From: Polynucleobacter sp. AP-Reno-20A-A9
GTDB lineage: Bacteria > Pseudomonadota > Gammaproteobacteria > Burkholderiales > Burkholderiaceae
Direction: 5' to 3'
NCBI RefSeq assembly: GCF_018882085.1
Contig: NZ_JACVPB010000008.1
Location: forward strand, 20,049-84,048
Length of the DNA: 64,000 bases
In this document: positions 1-8,255 of the stretch, piece by piece
Numbering within the stretch: position 1 is the first letter of the stretch
Layout: every line of letters starts with the position of its first letter
Program-made: the position numbers and the translations under genes
Notes under the pieces: generated by a model
Told to the model about the DNA's origin: nothing
Seen by the model: the letters and a program-made list of their open reading frames with translations, nothing else
The model's database searches: none

Positions 1-1
1 T

Positions 2-847
2 CATCTGCCGTATGCATCTGGCGCCCCCTTCGATTCAAATCGTTTCCTGGTATCTCGATTCTGTCGTATTGCTATCCCGCTCTTTTGTGCTGCATTGTTA
101 TCTTGGCTTGTGCAGGCAAATTTGGATAAAGTTTTATGGTCTCTTTACTGCGAGATGATGTATTACCTTGCTTATCCATACTTGCGCATATTATTTCTGC
201 GCTTTTCGATCTCCAAAGTCCTGTTCTTTGCGCTGATTGCGGCATTGCTCACCGCTTTTCTTCCTGATCATAATCATGGAAATTTCTTTTATTTCGATAA
301 TCCCATTGCACCGATTGCAACTGCAGTCTTGGGATTACCTATTTGGTTGCTTGGCTGTCTTCTAGCGCAAACGATTGTTGAGAAAAAACAGGTCGCGTTT
401 AACCATGTTGTTGGCTTAAGGATTGCTATTATTTTTCTTGGACTCGCTTTGCCGGTCCTGAGTTTTTTAGATGAAGTCATTCCAAATTTCCCTAATATAT
501 TTCTCTTAAATACTAAGTATTCATTTCTGATTTTTAGCCCATTTATTTATTGGTGGCTTTATGCTGAAATCAGCCAAAAAAACGTGCCTTATTTATTTAA
601 CCTGTTTAAACCTTTGGGGGTCGGAGCTTACTCAATCTACCTGATGCATGTATTGAGTATTTCCGTCTTTATTGTTTTGCCAATCAATTTTGGCTCATAT
701 CTGAATTGGTTAACGATTATTTCAATTGCGCTATGTATGTCGGTTGGTTTTTACTTCCTGATAGAAAAGCCATCGCATTTGCTTGGCCGATATTTTCTCA
801 ATAGCGGGAGAAGTCCCTTGAAACTGAATGGGATCAAGGTCAAATGA
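2..847 (+). CDS. Acyltransferase 3 family membrane protein (5' truncated by window edge)
   Basis: This is the C-terminal part of an integral membrane acyltransferase of the OafA/YrhL type, which usually O-acetylates surface polysaccharides or lipids. The frame is open without a stop from base 2, so the true start lies outside the window; the TTG at 95 is only an internal codon. About seven hydrophobic segments are visible. The family-typical stretch WSLYCEMMYYLAYP lies near the left edge and SIYLMHVLS near the end. It overlaps the next gene by 4 bases (ATGA), so the two are probably co-transcribed. The substrate cannot be told from the sequence. Family assignment is firm; the specific role is unknown. 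Confidence 0.85.
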   Translation, partial: HLPYASGAPFDSNRFLVSRFCRIAIPLFCAALLSWLVQANLDKVLWSLYCEMMYYLAYPYLRILFLRFSISKVLFFALIAALLTAFLPDHNHGNFFYFDNPIAPIATAVLGLPIWLLGCLLAQTIVEKKQVAFNHVVGLRIAIIFLGLALPVLSFLDEVIPNFPNIFLLNTKYSFLIFSPFIYWWLYAEISQKNVPYLFNLFKPLGVGAYSIYLMHVLSISVFIVLPINFGSYLNWLTIISIALCMSVGFYFLIEKPSHLLGRYFLNSGRSPLKLNGIKVK

Positions 848-1296
848 ACTGTCCCTTTTGTGGCGCATTACTTGATTCCACCATCATGCTGCATCAGTGC
901 ACGCATTGCGGAGCTTCTATTTTTTACGGAATAGAAGGGTATTCAAAGAGTCATGCTGATTCATTACTTCAGGCCGAAGCAATGCAATCGCGCCTTAAAC
1001 ATGAGCAAGAGGCGGAAAAAGAGCAAAAGGAATTGTTTAGTTCTACTCAGTACCGGGATGGTATTGTGCGGAAACAAAAGAAGGGCCACCTGCAAACGAT
1101 TCTTGAAGCCACTGGAATGGCTGCGCTTTACGCATCCATATTCATGGTGATTACCTCGCCATTGCTTTATTTCTTGGTGCAGCCACGTTTACTCAAGTCA
1201 TACTCTGTTGTTTCTTTAATTGCGGGTTCTTACCTTTTTTACTTTCTTTTTGGTTTGGCGGTTTTTTATGTAACCAGCCGATCCTTGTCTGACTAA
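844..1296 (+). CDS. Zinc-ribbon membrane protein of unknown function
   Basis: This 150-residue protein starts with a CxxC...CxxC pair (Cys3, Cys6, Cys19, Cys22) typical of a small zinc ribbon. A charged, Glu/Lys-rich stretch follows (about 45-80), probably helical, and then two transmembrane segments near 95-115 and 122-145. The ATG overlaps the TGA of the upstream acyltransferase, which fixes the start and suggests translational coupling. The zinc ribbon would sit in the cytoplasm. I do not recognise a named family. A role helping the neighbouring acyltransferase is only a guess from coupling. Confidence 0.7.
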   Translation: MNCPFCGALLDSTIMLHQCTHCGASIFYGIEGYSKSHADSLLQAEAMQSRLKHEQEAEKEQKELFSSTQYRDGIVRKQKKGHLQTILEATGMAALYASIFMVITSPLLYFLVQPRLLKSYSVVSLIAGSYLFYFLFGLAVFYVTSRSLSD

Positions 1297-1336
1297 TGAG
1301 CTTGCTTAATCAAAAGTATTGGGGGTACCATAAACC

Positions 1337-2533
1337 ATGTGCCATAAAAAAATAGACTCTCGTAATGAATTGTCTGATGCTGAAAGCGGGGCAGTTCTTC
1401 CCTTTTTTGCAATTCTATTGGTAGTGCTTCTTGGGTTTGCTGCCTTTGCCGTAGATTTTGGTTTTGCTTATATGCGTCAAGCCCAGCTACAGTCAGTTGC
1501 CGATGCAGAAGCGTTAGCCTGCGCTAGGACCTATAGCACCTGCACTAGTGGTGGAGACCAATTTCCACTAACCAATCCGTATGGATTTACCATCGCCACT
1601 ACAAATTCAGTAACCTGCCCAAATACAGCCACTCAAAATAATTGCGTTCAAGCAACAGCCTCGACCAGTTGGAATACCTTTTTCTTGCCGCTTTTTGGCT
1701 TTAATACCCTGAATTTGAGCAAAACAGCCATAGCAGGAAAGCGAGCGACTGGGGATGCTTTAATTATCCGCGGTGTGGTTTCCATGAATGGCAATCACAT
1801 CATGACGGTATCTGGTGGGTCAGTGGCTGTTGGTGGAGGAATTTCAACCACGAATCAGTCGGGTATAGATGCAACCGGCACAGGAGCAACCATTACCGTT
1901 TATAACAACTCAACCAATAGTTGCGGTAGCTGCACTCCATCGGTTCTAAGCAATGGCGCGGTTCTTCCCTCTCCTCCCGCTTACACACCTCCATCATCTC
2001 CAACAGTCAGAACGGCCCCCGTTTGCGTGAGTAATGTCGGAACCTTTCTTCCGGGTACTTATTCAGCAGCCGTATCCATGTCTTGTGCAAGTAATACCTT
2101 AACTGCTGGAACATACTATTTCAACGGTGGTTTTGATAATAACGGCAATACTCTGACTGGAACGGGCGTGACAATTATTGTTGGCGTGGACAAAGCTTTT
2201 AATCTAAGTGGAACCGTTAATTTAAACAGTAGCAATGGTTCATCGACTTGTGGAACTGCAGGTGGCGGCATGGTTGTATATCAACCGGTAACACTCACCA
2301 ATACCTTTCAATCTATTAGTGTGGCGGGGGCGGGCAATAACATCACTCTGACGGGAAAAGTGCAATTGCCTAATACGGACTTTACCTTCAAAGGGTCTCC
2401 AACCTCGTTCTCAGTAACAGGGTCTTTGTACGCCAATTCACTTACATTGAAGGGCAATATGAGTGCTGGTATTTCGGCTGACCCATGTCAAAACATCAAC
2501 TTAGGTGCTGGTACGACAATATTGGTTCAGTAA
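1337..2533 (+). CDS. TadG-like (Tad_N) secreted or pilus-associated protein
   Basis: The protein has 398 residues. After a short charged N-terminus comes ESGAVLPFFAILLVVLLG, then FAVDFGFAYMRQAQLQSVADAEAL. This is the prepilin-like Tad_N/TadG signature: a single membrane segment followed by the conserved helix. The rest is low in charge and rich in Ser, Thr, Asn and Gly, with several Cys pairs, suggesting a beta-rich extracytoplasmic domain that could be disulfide-bonded. No other tad genes (ATPase, secretin) are nearby; the only relative is the convergent TadE-like gene 22 bases downstream. The ATG at 1337 is preceded by GGGGG. Export or surface location is inferred. Confidence 0.7.
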   Translation: MCHKKIDSRNELSDAESGAVLPFFAILLVVLLGFAAFAVDFGFAYMRQAQLQSVADAEALACARTYSTCTSGGDQFPLTNPYGFTIATTNSVTCPNTATQNNCVQATASTSWNTFFLPLFGFNTLNLSKTAIAGKRATGDALIIRGVVSMNGNHIMTVSGGSVAVGGGISTTNQSGIDATGTGATITVYNNSTNSCGSCTPSVLSNGAVLPSPPAYTPPSSPTVRTAPVCVSNVGTFLPGTYSAAVSMSCASNTLTAGTYYFNGGFDNNGNTLTGTGVTIIVGVDKAFNLSGTVNLNSSNGSSTCGTAGGGMVVYQPVTLTNTFQSISVAGAGNNITLTGKVQLPNTDFTFKGSPTSFSVTGSLYANSLTLKGNMSAGISADPCQNINLGAGTTILVQ

Positions 2534-2555
2534 GTCAAACCCAATTGTTGGTTGA

Positions 2556-2990
2556 TTACTCGTGATACATCACGGCCGATGCAGTCAGGGCATTTGTTGA
2601 GCTGCCGACGATCCAGCCAATTTGAGTGAATGTATAGCTCACGGTTACCGTCACAGTGGTGCCTGATGTTCCTGCACCAGTTGCGCTTGATGTTGATGTA
2701 GTGGCTCCACCAAAGGTAATAAGATTGGCTTGGGTGTAGCCATTAGCGATTTGACAGGGGTCTGCTGTGCCGCTGGCGGTACCAGAACAACTAATTGCGG
2801 CAGAAGTATTGATTGCCCCCCAGCGAGCGCCTTCTCGCGCAGCATTGGTAATGACGGCCTGGTCATAGAGCAAAATCCCGTAATTGATGATGCCAAAAAC
2901 AATCATCATTAGCAGAGGCAAAATTAATGCAAACTCAACGGCGGCTACGCCACTGTCTCGCCTCTTGAATTGAATAATTGGATGGGTCAT
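2556..2990 (-). CDS. TadE-like pseudopilin
   Basis: The product has 144 residues. The N-terminus RRDSGVAAVEFALILPLLMMIVFGI is the TadE signature: a short basic leader, a Glu five residues into the hydrophobic segment, then the NAAREGARWGA helix seen in TadE/TadF proteins. The remainder is a Gly/Thr/Ser-rich globular part with one Cys pair. TadE proteins are minor pseudopilins of Flp-type pili. Here the gene stands alone and converges on the TadG-like gene, with 22 bases between the stops and no strong terminator. An A/T-rich stretch upstream (2991-3158) is shared with the start region of the HD-GYP gene. Confidence 0.75.
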   Translation of the reverse strand: MTHPIIQFKRRDSGVAAVEFALILPLLMMIVFGIINYGILLYDQAVITNAAREGARWGAINTSAAISCSGTASGTADPCQIANGYTQANLITFGGATTSTSSATGAGTSGTTVTVTVSYTFTQIGWIVGSSTNALTASAVMYHE

Positions 2991-3158
2991 GCGGATCTCA
3001 TTTCTATTAAATATATTAGCGCAATTAATCCAATATTTGCGAGAAAAATATAGGCATTTCCCTGATTTTGGGCCATTCAGAGGTCTATAAGCTGTTACGA
3101 TTAAGTCTCAATAGGTCTAATTTTGGGAATGACTTTGTCTTTTATCTCACCCCTTTAA

Positions 3159-4475
3159 ATGCAGTTAACTAATCAAATATTCTATTTTGCGGTTTTCATC
3201 ACCTTTTTAGGCTTGATGTCCTCCTTCTTTTGGGGGAAGGGTGATCAGAAAGATCAATACCGCGTCTTCTATTGGCCCTTTGCGCTGGGCCTCCTTGCTA
3301 CATCATCACTCGCTTTTTTCATTGCCCCTTGGGTTGGCAAGTGGCTGCTCATTGTTGGCAACTTCACTTTGCTGGCCGGAACAATTTGTATTTCGCTTTT
3401 GTTTAGCAAATGGAATAACTCACTCACTCTAGCCAAAAAGACGCTTGCGAGTATTTTGTTTGTTGGGGTGTTTTGTGCCTATTTATATCTAGTAGCTTAC
3501 GGGCAAACACAACAACGTATTCACCTATTGAATACCGCTCTGGCTCTGGTCTCCTTGTGGCAGTTGAGCACGCTGCTTCGAATTATGCGAACAGAGGATG
3601 CTTATCAAATCAAGTTATTAATTGCAGTGGAATTATTTCAGTTGTGCGCACGTGTATTGCGTTCGGTAGTTTTGATATTGCATCCAGATCCAACTCTCGT
3701 GAGTCTATATCAAGAGGACATGCTTGGGTTCTCGCTGCGGATTTCTTCGTTCTTATCGAACACGGTAGTTTGTATTTTGATTTCCAACTACTATATTGAA
3801 AAGTTAATGCAAGTACAGCAAAAGAGTGCTCATGCGATCGAGAGAGGTATGTTGCAAAGCTTAAATGCTTTATCGATGGTTCGTGATAATGAAACGGGGA
3901 ATCATATTCTTCGAACAAAAAAATATTTACGGTCAATTGCCTCCAAGCTCCGCGAAATGGGCGTCTACAAAGATGATTTGAGTGCTGAGGCTATTGATGC
4001 AATGGCAAAGGCAGCGCCATTGCACGACATTGGCAAGGTGGGCATACCAGACCATATTCTTAAAAAGAATGGCCCCCTTACCCAGGAGGAGTGGGTCATC
4101 ATGAAGACGCATACTTCTCTGGGGGAGCAGGTGCTCGAGGCTGCAAAGGTAGAGGACGCTAAACATACCGATATATTGGATGCTGCGATTGAAATTGCAG
4201 GTGGTCACCATGAGAACTGGGATGGCTCTGGCTATCCTCGAGGATTGGCTGGTCTGGCTATTCCATTGTCTGCCCGAATTATGTCTTTAGCGGATATGTA
4301 CGATGCCCTGGTGAGTGAGCGTGTTTATAAAAATCGTTGGTCTCATGAGGATGCATGCACAGAAATCTTGCGCTTAAGTGGTACTCGTTTTGACCCCGCT
4401 GTAGTAGAGGCATTCATGTTGGAGCGGAATCATTTTCTTGAAATTGCCAATACCTATCAGGATGCGGAAGCATGA
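3159..4475 (+). CDS. Membrane-bound HD-GYP cyclic-di-GMP phosphodiesterase
   Basis: This 438-residue protein has about six transmembrane helices in residues 1-215 and a C-terminal HD-GYP domain (about 235-430). Visible motifs are the HD pair His289-Asp290 in [10 protein letters not shown], the later [15 protein letters not shown] with GYP at 358-360, and [17 protein letters not shown] proteins hydrolyse cyclic-di-GMP; all key residues seem present, so activity is expected. It precedes dgkA and the bcs genes on the same strand, 11 bases before dgkA. Its first 25 residues are closely similar to the 55-codon frame at 15097. The membrane part is probably the sensor; the signal is unknown. Confidence 0.88.
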   Translation: MQLTNQIFYFAVFITFLGLMSSFFWGKGDQKDQYRVFYWPFALGLLATSSLAFFIAPWVGKWLLIVGNFTLLAGTICISLLFSKWNNSLTLAKKTLASILFVGVFCAYLYLVAYGQTQQRIHLLNTALALVSLWQLSTLLRIMRTEDAYQIKLLIAVELFQLCARVLRSVVLILHPDPTLVSLYQEDMLGFSLRISSFLSNTVVCILISNYYIEKLMQVQQKSAHAIERGMLQSLNALSMVRDNETGNHILRTKKYLRSIASKLREMGVYKDDLSAEAIDAMAKAAPLHDIGKVGIPDHILKKNGPLTQEEWVIMKTHTSLGEQVLEAAKVEDAKHTDILDAAIEIAGGHHENWDGSGYPRGLAGLAIPLSARIMSLADMYDALVSERVYKNRWSHEDACTEILRLSGTRFDPAVVEAFMLERNHFLEIANTYQDAEA

Positions 4476-4486
4476 TTTAAATAGCA

Positions 4487-4831
4487 ATGCAGAAAAATAA
4501 AAATATATTTGCCGCAACTCGTAATGCCTTTGATGGTATTAAAGAGTTAATTAAAGAAAAGTCAGTTCTCAGGGAATTAGTCTTGGTGGCATTTGCCATT
4601 ATTTATTTCTGCTACAAGCCCAATGTCTACACCGTATTGGTGGCGGTGTTATCGCTGGTTCTGTTGGCAGTCGAGGCATTGAATACTGCCATTGAAAAGA
4701 CCTGTGATTTGATTACCTTGGATCATCATCCTGAAATTAAAAAGATTAAGGATCTCGGCGCGGCAGCGGTATTCATCATCGTGCTCACTATTGGGTTGAT
4801 CTTTATCCGTTATTTATCCCCATTTTTCTGA
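4487..4831 (+). CDS. dgkA: Diacylglycerol kinase, small integral membrane type
   Basis: At 114 residues this is the usual size of bacterial DgkA. It has a short amphipathic N-terminus, then three transmembrane helices, and the conserved motif EALNTAIEKTCDL (about 64-76) that holds catalytic and metal-binding acidic residues. DgkA phosphorylates diacylglycerol to phosphatidic acid in the inner membrane. This recycles diacylglycerol released when phospholipids donate head groups, a reaction that BcsG-type phosphoethanolamine transferases carry out. That link may explain its place in this locus, but it is inference. Its stop overlaps the ATG of the next gene by one base (TGATG). Confidence 0.9.
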   Translation: MQKNKNIFAATRNAFDGIKELIKEKSVLRELVLVAFAIIYFCYKPNVYTVLVAVLSLVLLAVEALNTAIEKTCDLITLDHHPEIKKIKDLGAAAVFIIVLTIGLIFIRYLSPFF

Positions 4832-5523
4832 TGAGTCATTTTCTAAGTGCCTTTGAGATAAATATCATTCCAAGAAATGATGTCGGGGTATCAGATGAGA
4901 GCTCAAATTTTGCTGTACGTGAAAAATTAACGCATCTCATTGCAAGGATTTGTAAAGCCTATCATGGGGTTGTGCTGGATCATTCTGATGGCAAACTGAT
5001 TTATGCGTTCGATCAGGTTAGTTTTGCTGCGCTAGCTTGTGTAGCCATTCAGATAGAGGCTGATTTATTAAATTCCAAAAATCATGTGAACCCTATAGGT
5101 TTGGTTGCCATCGGAATTGTTGCGCTCGTTAACCCTTTTACCGGCTTACGAGAAGACGAGCGCTCCAAGCAGCTTGTGGTTTTTATGGCCGAGGCAGCAG
5201 GTGCTGGGGAGCTTTATCTATCCGAAGGCGCTTATGACAGCTTAAAAAATCCAGAGTTACTTCTGTGTCGCTTTACGAGGCAGCTACTGAGAACGGGTGA
5301 AGATCGCGCGCTCAATGCCTATGAGGTCTTTTGGAGCCCCACTGAGGTTGATTTAGGTAAGCTGCAAAAAGACCCCAATGCAATTGATTTGGAGCTTCAG
5401 CCGATTCGTTCCTTTGGTCTGAAATTAGTGGCTGGGATACTGTTGCTGTTTTTTGGAGTGCTCATGCTGACTATAGGCTATGAAGCCCTTTGGGCATGGT
5501 TTATTCAATTGGTGCATCGCTAA
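4831..5523 (+). CDS. Nucleotide-cyclase-like membrane protein upstream of bcsA
   Basis: This 230-residue protein has a soluble N-terminal domain and one C-terminal transmembrane helix (about 200-222). The pattern GVVLDHSDGKLIYAFDQVSFAALACVAIQ resembles the class III adenylate/guanylate cyclase fold, where G-D-G-hydrophobic-AF is followed by an Ala-rich helix. LYLSEGAYDSL resembles the late part of that fold. Canonical metal Asp residues are not clear, so it is probably a catalytically dead or ligand-binding relative. The stop TAA overlaps the bcsA ATG (TAATG at 5521), so tight coupling with BcsA is likely. The fold is a pattern-based guess; function is unknown. Confidence 0.55.
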   Translation: MSHFLSAFEINIIPRNDVGVSDESSNFAVREKLTHLIARICKAYHGVVLDHSDGKLIYAFDQVSFAALACVAIQIEADLLNSKNHVNPIGLVAIGIVALVNPFTGLREDERSKQLVVFMAEAAGAGELYLSEGAYDSLKNPELLLCRFTRQLLRTGEDRALNAYEVFWSPTEVDLGKLQKDPNAIDLELQPIRSFGLKLVAGILLLFFGVLMLTIGYEALWAWFIQLVHR

Positions 5524-8255
5524 TGCTGCTGCAAGATCGACACTCCAGAATCACAGTAAGCCTATGCTTTTTTGCTCTTGGTATTGGCGTCATGATTTAC
5601 TTCGCCGAAGAGTTACTCAATTTGGGCGGTCAGCTATATCTGGGTTGGGGCAGTTTCTTCATCATTTATTTAATGTCAAAGGTCAAGTATTTCCGAAATC
5701 AACCTTGGAGATCTTTATTTATTGTTTTGGCGCTATTTGTAAGCTGTCGTTACATGGCTTGGCGTATCTTTGATACCTTAACTTACACCAGCTTTTTTGA
5801 TTTTATCGGTACTGCCATGTTGTTTTTGGCTGAGACCTACGGTTTCACTTTATTTTTACTGGACATGTTTGTGAATTTCTCACCCATGTCTAGTGAAATC
5901 ATTCCTTTATCTCCGGATGAGTCAAGCTATCCATCGGTAGATGTTTTTATACCCACTTATGATGAGTCTGAAAGTATTGTGCGCATGACGGTGACCGCCG
6001 CCACCCAGATTCAGTACCCTAAAGAAAAGCTCAACATTTATATCCTAGATGACGGAGGTACGCATGCAAAGCGCCGTAGCAAGGAGACGGGTAATGCAGC
6101 CTGGAGGCGCCATTACAGTCTAAGAAGGCTTGCAAAAGAGCTTGGAGTGCAATACATCACACGTGATACTAATCAGAAAGCTAAAGCAGGAAATATTAAT
6201 CATGCATTGCAGCATAGCAGCGGCGACCTGATTTTAATTTTGGATTGCGACCAAGTTCCTACAAAAGACATCTTGAGCAATACAGTAGGGCAATTTTTGA
6301 ACGACCCAAAAATGTTCTTAGTTCAAACCCCGCATTTCTTCATCAATGAAACCCCGGTAAATAACGTGATTACTGGAATTTCAAACCGTCCAGATGAAAG
6401 TGAAATGTTTTATCGAAAAATTCAGCCAGCCCTAAATTCTTGGAATGCTGCCTTTTTCTGTGGCTCTGCAGCGGTATTGCGTCGTCAATACGTAATGGAG
6501 ATTGGGGGCATTGCCATTAAGACCATTACAGAAGATTGTGAGACCTCACTGATCCTTCATGCACATGGCTACAACAGCAGTTATATAAACAAACCCATGG
6601 TTTGCGGGCTCTCTCCAGAAACCCCGTCTGATTACCTGACGCAACATTCTCGTTGGGCTAAGGGGATGCTGCAGGTCTTGATGCACTACAACCCATTATT
6701 TATGCGAGGGCTTAGCCTGCCTCAGCGTCTAGCCTATTTTTCCTCATGCTATTCCTGGCTCTTTGGATTTGCGCGCTATATCTTTTTCTTGGCACCATCC
6801 GCTTTCCTGATCTTGGGATTAAATGTGTACTCGGCCAATTGGCATCAGATGGTCGATTTCACGGTACCCTATGCATTAAGTATTCTGGTGGTGATCTCTT
6901 ATTTTTTTGCAGGATCACGTCAACTTTTCTTTTCGGAAATTTATGAAACTGTCAAAGGATTCAGGATGATTCGAGAGTTAATGCCAGTACTTTTAAATCC
7001 TTGGAAGCAAAAGTTTTTAGTAACACCCAAAGGGGTAATGCTGGAAAAAGAGCAGCTCAGTTGGGACGCATTCCCTTTATTTATTTTGGTAAGCATCAAT
7101 GCTATTTCTATTGGGATTGCTGCAATCCGATGGTATTACGAACCCATTTGGCATGACAACATTGTTATTACTGCAGTGTGGTGTTGTATCAATATTTGGT
7201 TGGGATTAATGTCCTTAGGCGCATTTTGGGAAAAGCGTCAAATTCGGGCTTATTACCGTATTGGCGGGGGAGGAACGGTTACCATCGAGTGTGATAACCA
7301 TTCCACGCCTATCGAAGCAAACCTAGAGGATGTTTCAGTGAGCGGCATAGGATTTGCTTTGCCGCTAAATACTGATTTAAGTATTGGGCAATTTATTGCA
7401 TTATCGACAACCGATAGCTATGGCGGCAAATATTCCTTTAAAGCTAAGATCGTTCGGATGCAAAAAGAAAGTGATCACTATTTCTGCGGAACCCAATTTA
7501 TTGCCGAGCAAGTGGCCAGTCCAGAGGCGATTGCTTTTGTATATGGCGATAGCGGACGCTGGCAGCGGATTTGGGATGCTAGTGCAGAGTTAAAGCAATC
7601 AAAACTTCAGTTGTATATGTTAACAAAGCTAGGACTTCGAGCTGTTCGTGAAAACTCTGCTGGTTATTTTTCATACATCTCAAAGAGTATGGGCACTTTT
7701 ATTGTCATGCTTTTTAATCCCTATTTTTGGTTTTATGCTATTACTGGCGTGGCTAGTTGGGTTATTTATTTATTTTATTTATTTGTGGTTTATGTAATTG
7801 GCCTGATTGATCATCAGCAAGCAAGAACATTCCCTCGCTTACGCGCTGAGCAAAAGATGACAATTTATTTTCCCAAGTTAGATGCAACCCTGGAGGGCTG
7901 CGTTTTTGATATCTCTTTAACCGGTGTCGGCATCAAAGTAAATTTACCTTTTTTGATTAATGATAATGAATTGATTGAAGTTTCGGTAACGGGTGTTCTG
8001 CAAGCAAAACATCGTATGGATTGCATGGTTCGCCGAGTCATTAAAGAAGGTGATGAAGTGATTTTGGGTGCAGAATTTATCGTTGATAACAGTAATTTCT
8101 TTAAGATCGTGAGCTTCGTTTATGGTCAAGGCTCCAAAATGGTATTTTCATTAGCGATTCAGAATTTAAGAAGAATTCTGTCATACCTGTTTTTCACTGG
8201 TGAGTTATCGGAAGAGCGCAAGAGTCTTGCTTCCTCCAAGTCCTTTGGTAAATGA
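5523..8255 (+). CDS. bcsA: Cellulose synthase catalytic subunit with two PilZ domains
   Basis: A family 2 glycosyltransferase of 910 residues, counted from the ATG at 5523, which overlaps the previous stop. Upstream in-frame TTG and ATG codons inside the previous gene are less likely starts. Motifs in order: DDG (176-178), DCD (241-243), TED (336-338) and QHSRW (374-378), all expected for UDP-glucose polymerising BcsA. Transmembrane helices flank this core. PilZ domain 1 has RAYYR (575-579) and DVSVSG (603-608). After a further membrane region a second PilZ domain has RTFPR (768-772) and DISLTG (796-801). Both keep the RxxxR and DxSxxG cyclic-di-GMP motifs. BcsA normally has one PilZ domain, and no bcsB follows. 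Confidence 0.9.
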   Translation: MLLQDRHSRITVSLCFFALGIGVMIYFAEELLNLGGQLYLGWGSFFIIYLMSKVKYFRNQPWRSLFIVLALFVSCRYMAWRIFDTLTYTSFFDFIGTAMLFLAETYGFTLFLLDMFVNFSPMSSEIIPLSPDESSYPSVDVFIPTYDESESIVRMTVTAATQIQYPKEKLNIYILDDGGTHAKRRSKETGNAAWRRHYSLRRLAKELGVQYITRDTNQKAKAGNINHALQHSSGDLILILDCDQVPTKDILSNTVGQFLNDPKMFLVQTPHFFINETPVNNVITGISNRPDESEMFYRKIQPALNSWNAAFFCGSAAVLRRQYVMEIGGIAIKTITEDCETSLILHAHGYNSSYINKPMVCGLSPETPSDYLTQHSRWAKGMLQVLMHYNPLFMRGLSLPQRLAYFSSCYSWLFGFARYIFFLAPSAFLILGLNVYSANWHQMVDFTVPYALSILVVISYFFAGSRQLFFSEIYETVKGFRMIRELMPVLLNPWKQKFLVTPKGVMLEKEQLSWDAFPLFILVSINAISIGIAAIRWYYEPIWHDNIVITAVWCCINIWLGLMSLGAFWEKRQIRAYYRIGGGGTVTIECDNHSTPIEANLEDVSVSGIGFALPLNTDLSIGQFIALSTTDSYGGKYSFKAKIVRMQKESDHYFCGTQFIAEQVASPEAIAFVYGDSGRWQRIWDASAELKQSKLQLYMLTKLGLRAVRENSAGYFSYISKSMGTFIVMLFNPYFWFYAITGVASWVIYLFYLFVVYVIGLIDHQQARTFPRLRAEQKMTIYFPKLDATLEGCVFDISLTGVGIKVNLPFLINDNELIEVSVTGVLQAKHRMDCMVRRVIKEGDEVILGAEFIVDNSNFFKIVSFVYGQGSKMVFSLAIQNLRRILSYLFFTGELSEERKSLASSKSFGK

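Noticed and set aside
5490..5522. Longer BcsA start (TTG at 5490 or ATG at 5496)
   Set aside because: These lie inside the upstream gene; the ATG at 5523 overlaps that gene's stop in the usual coupled form.
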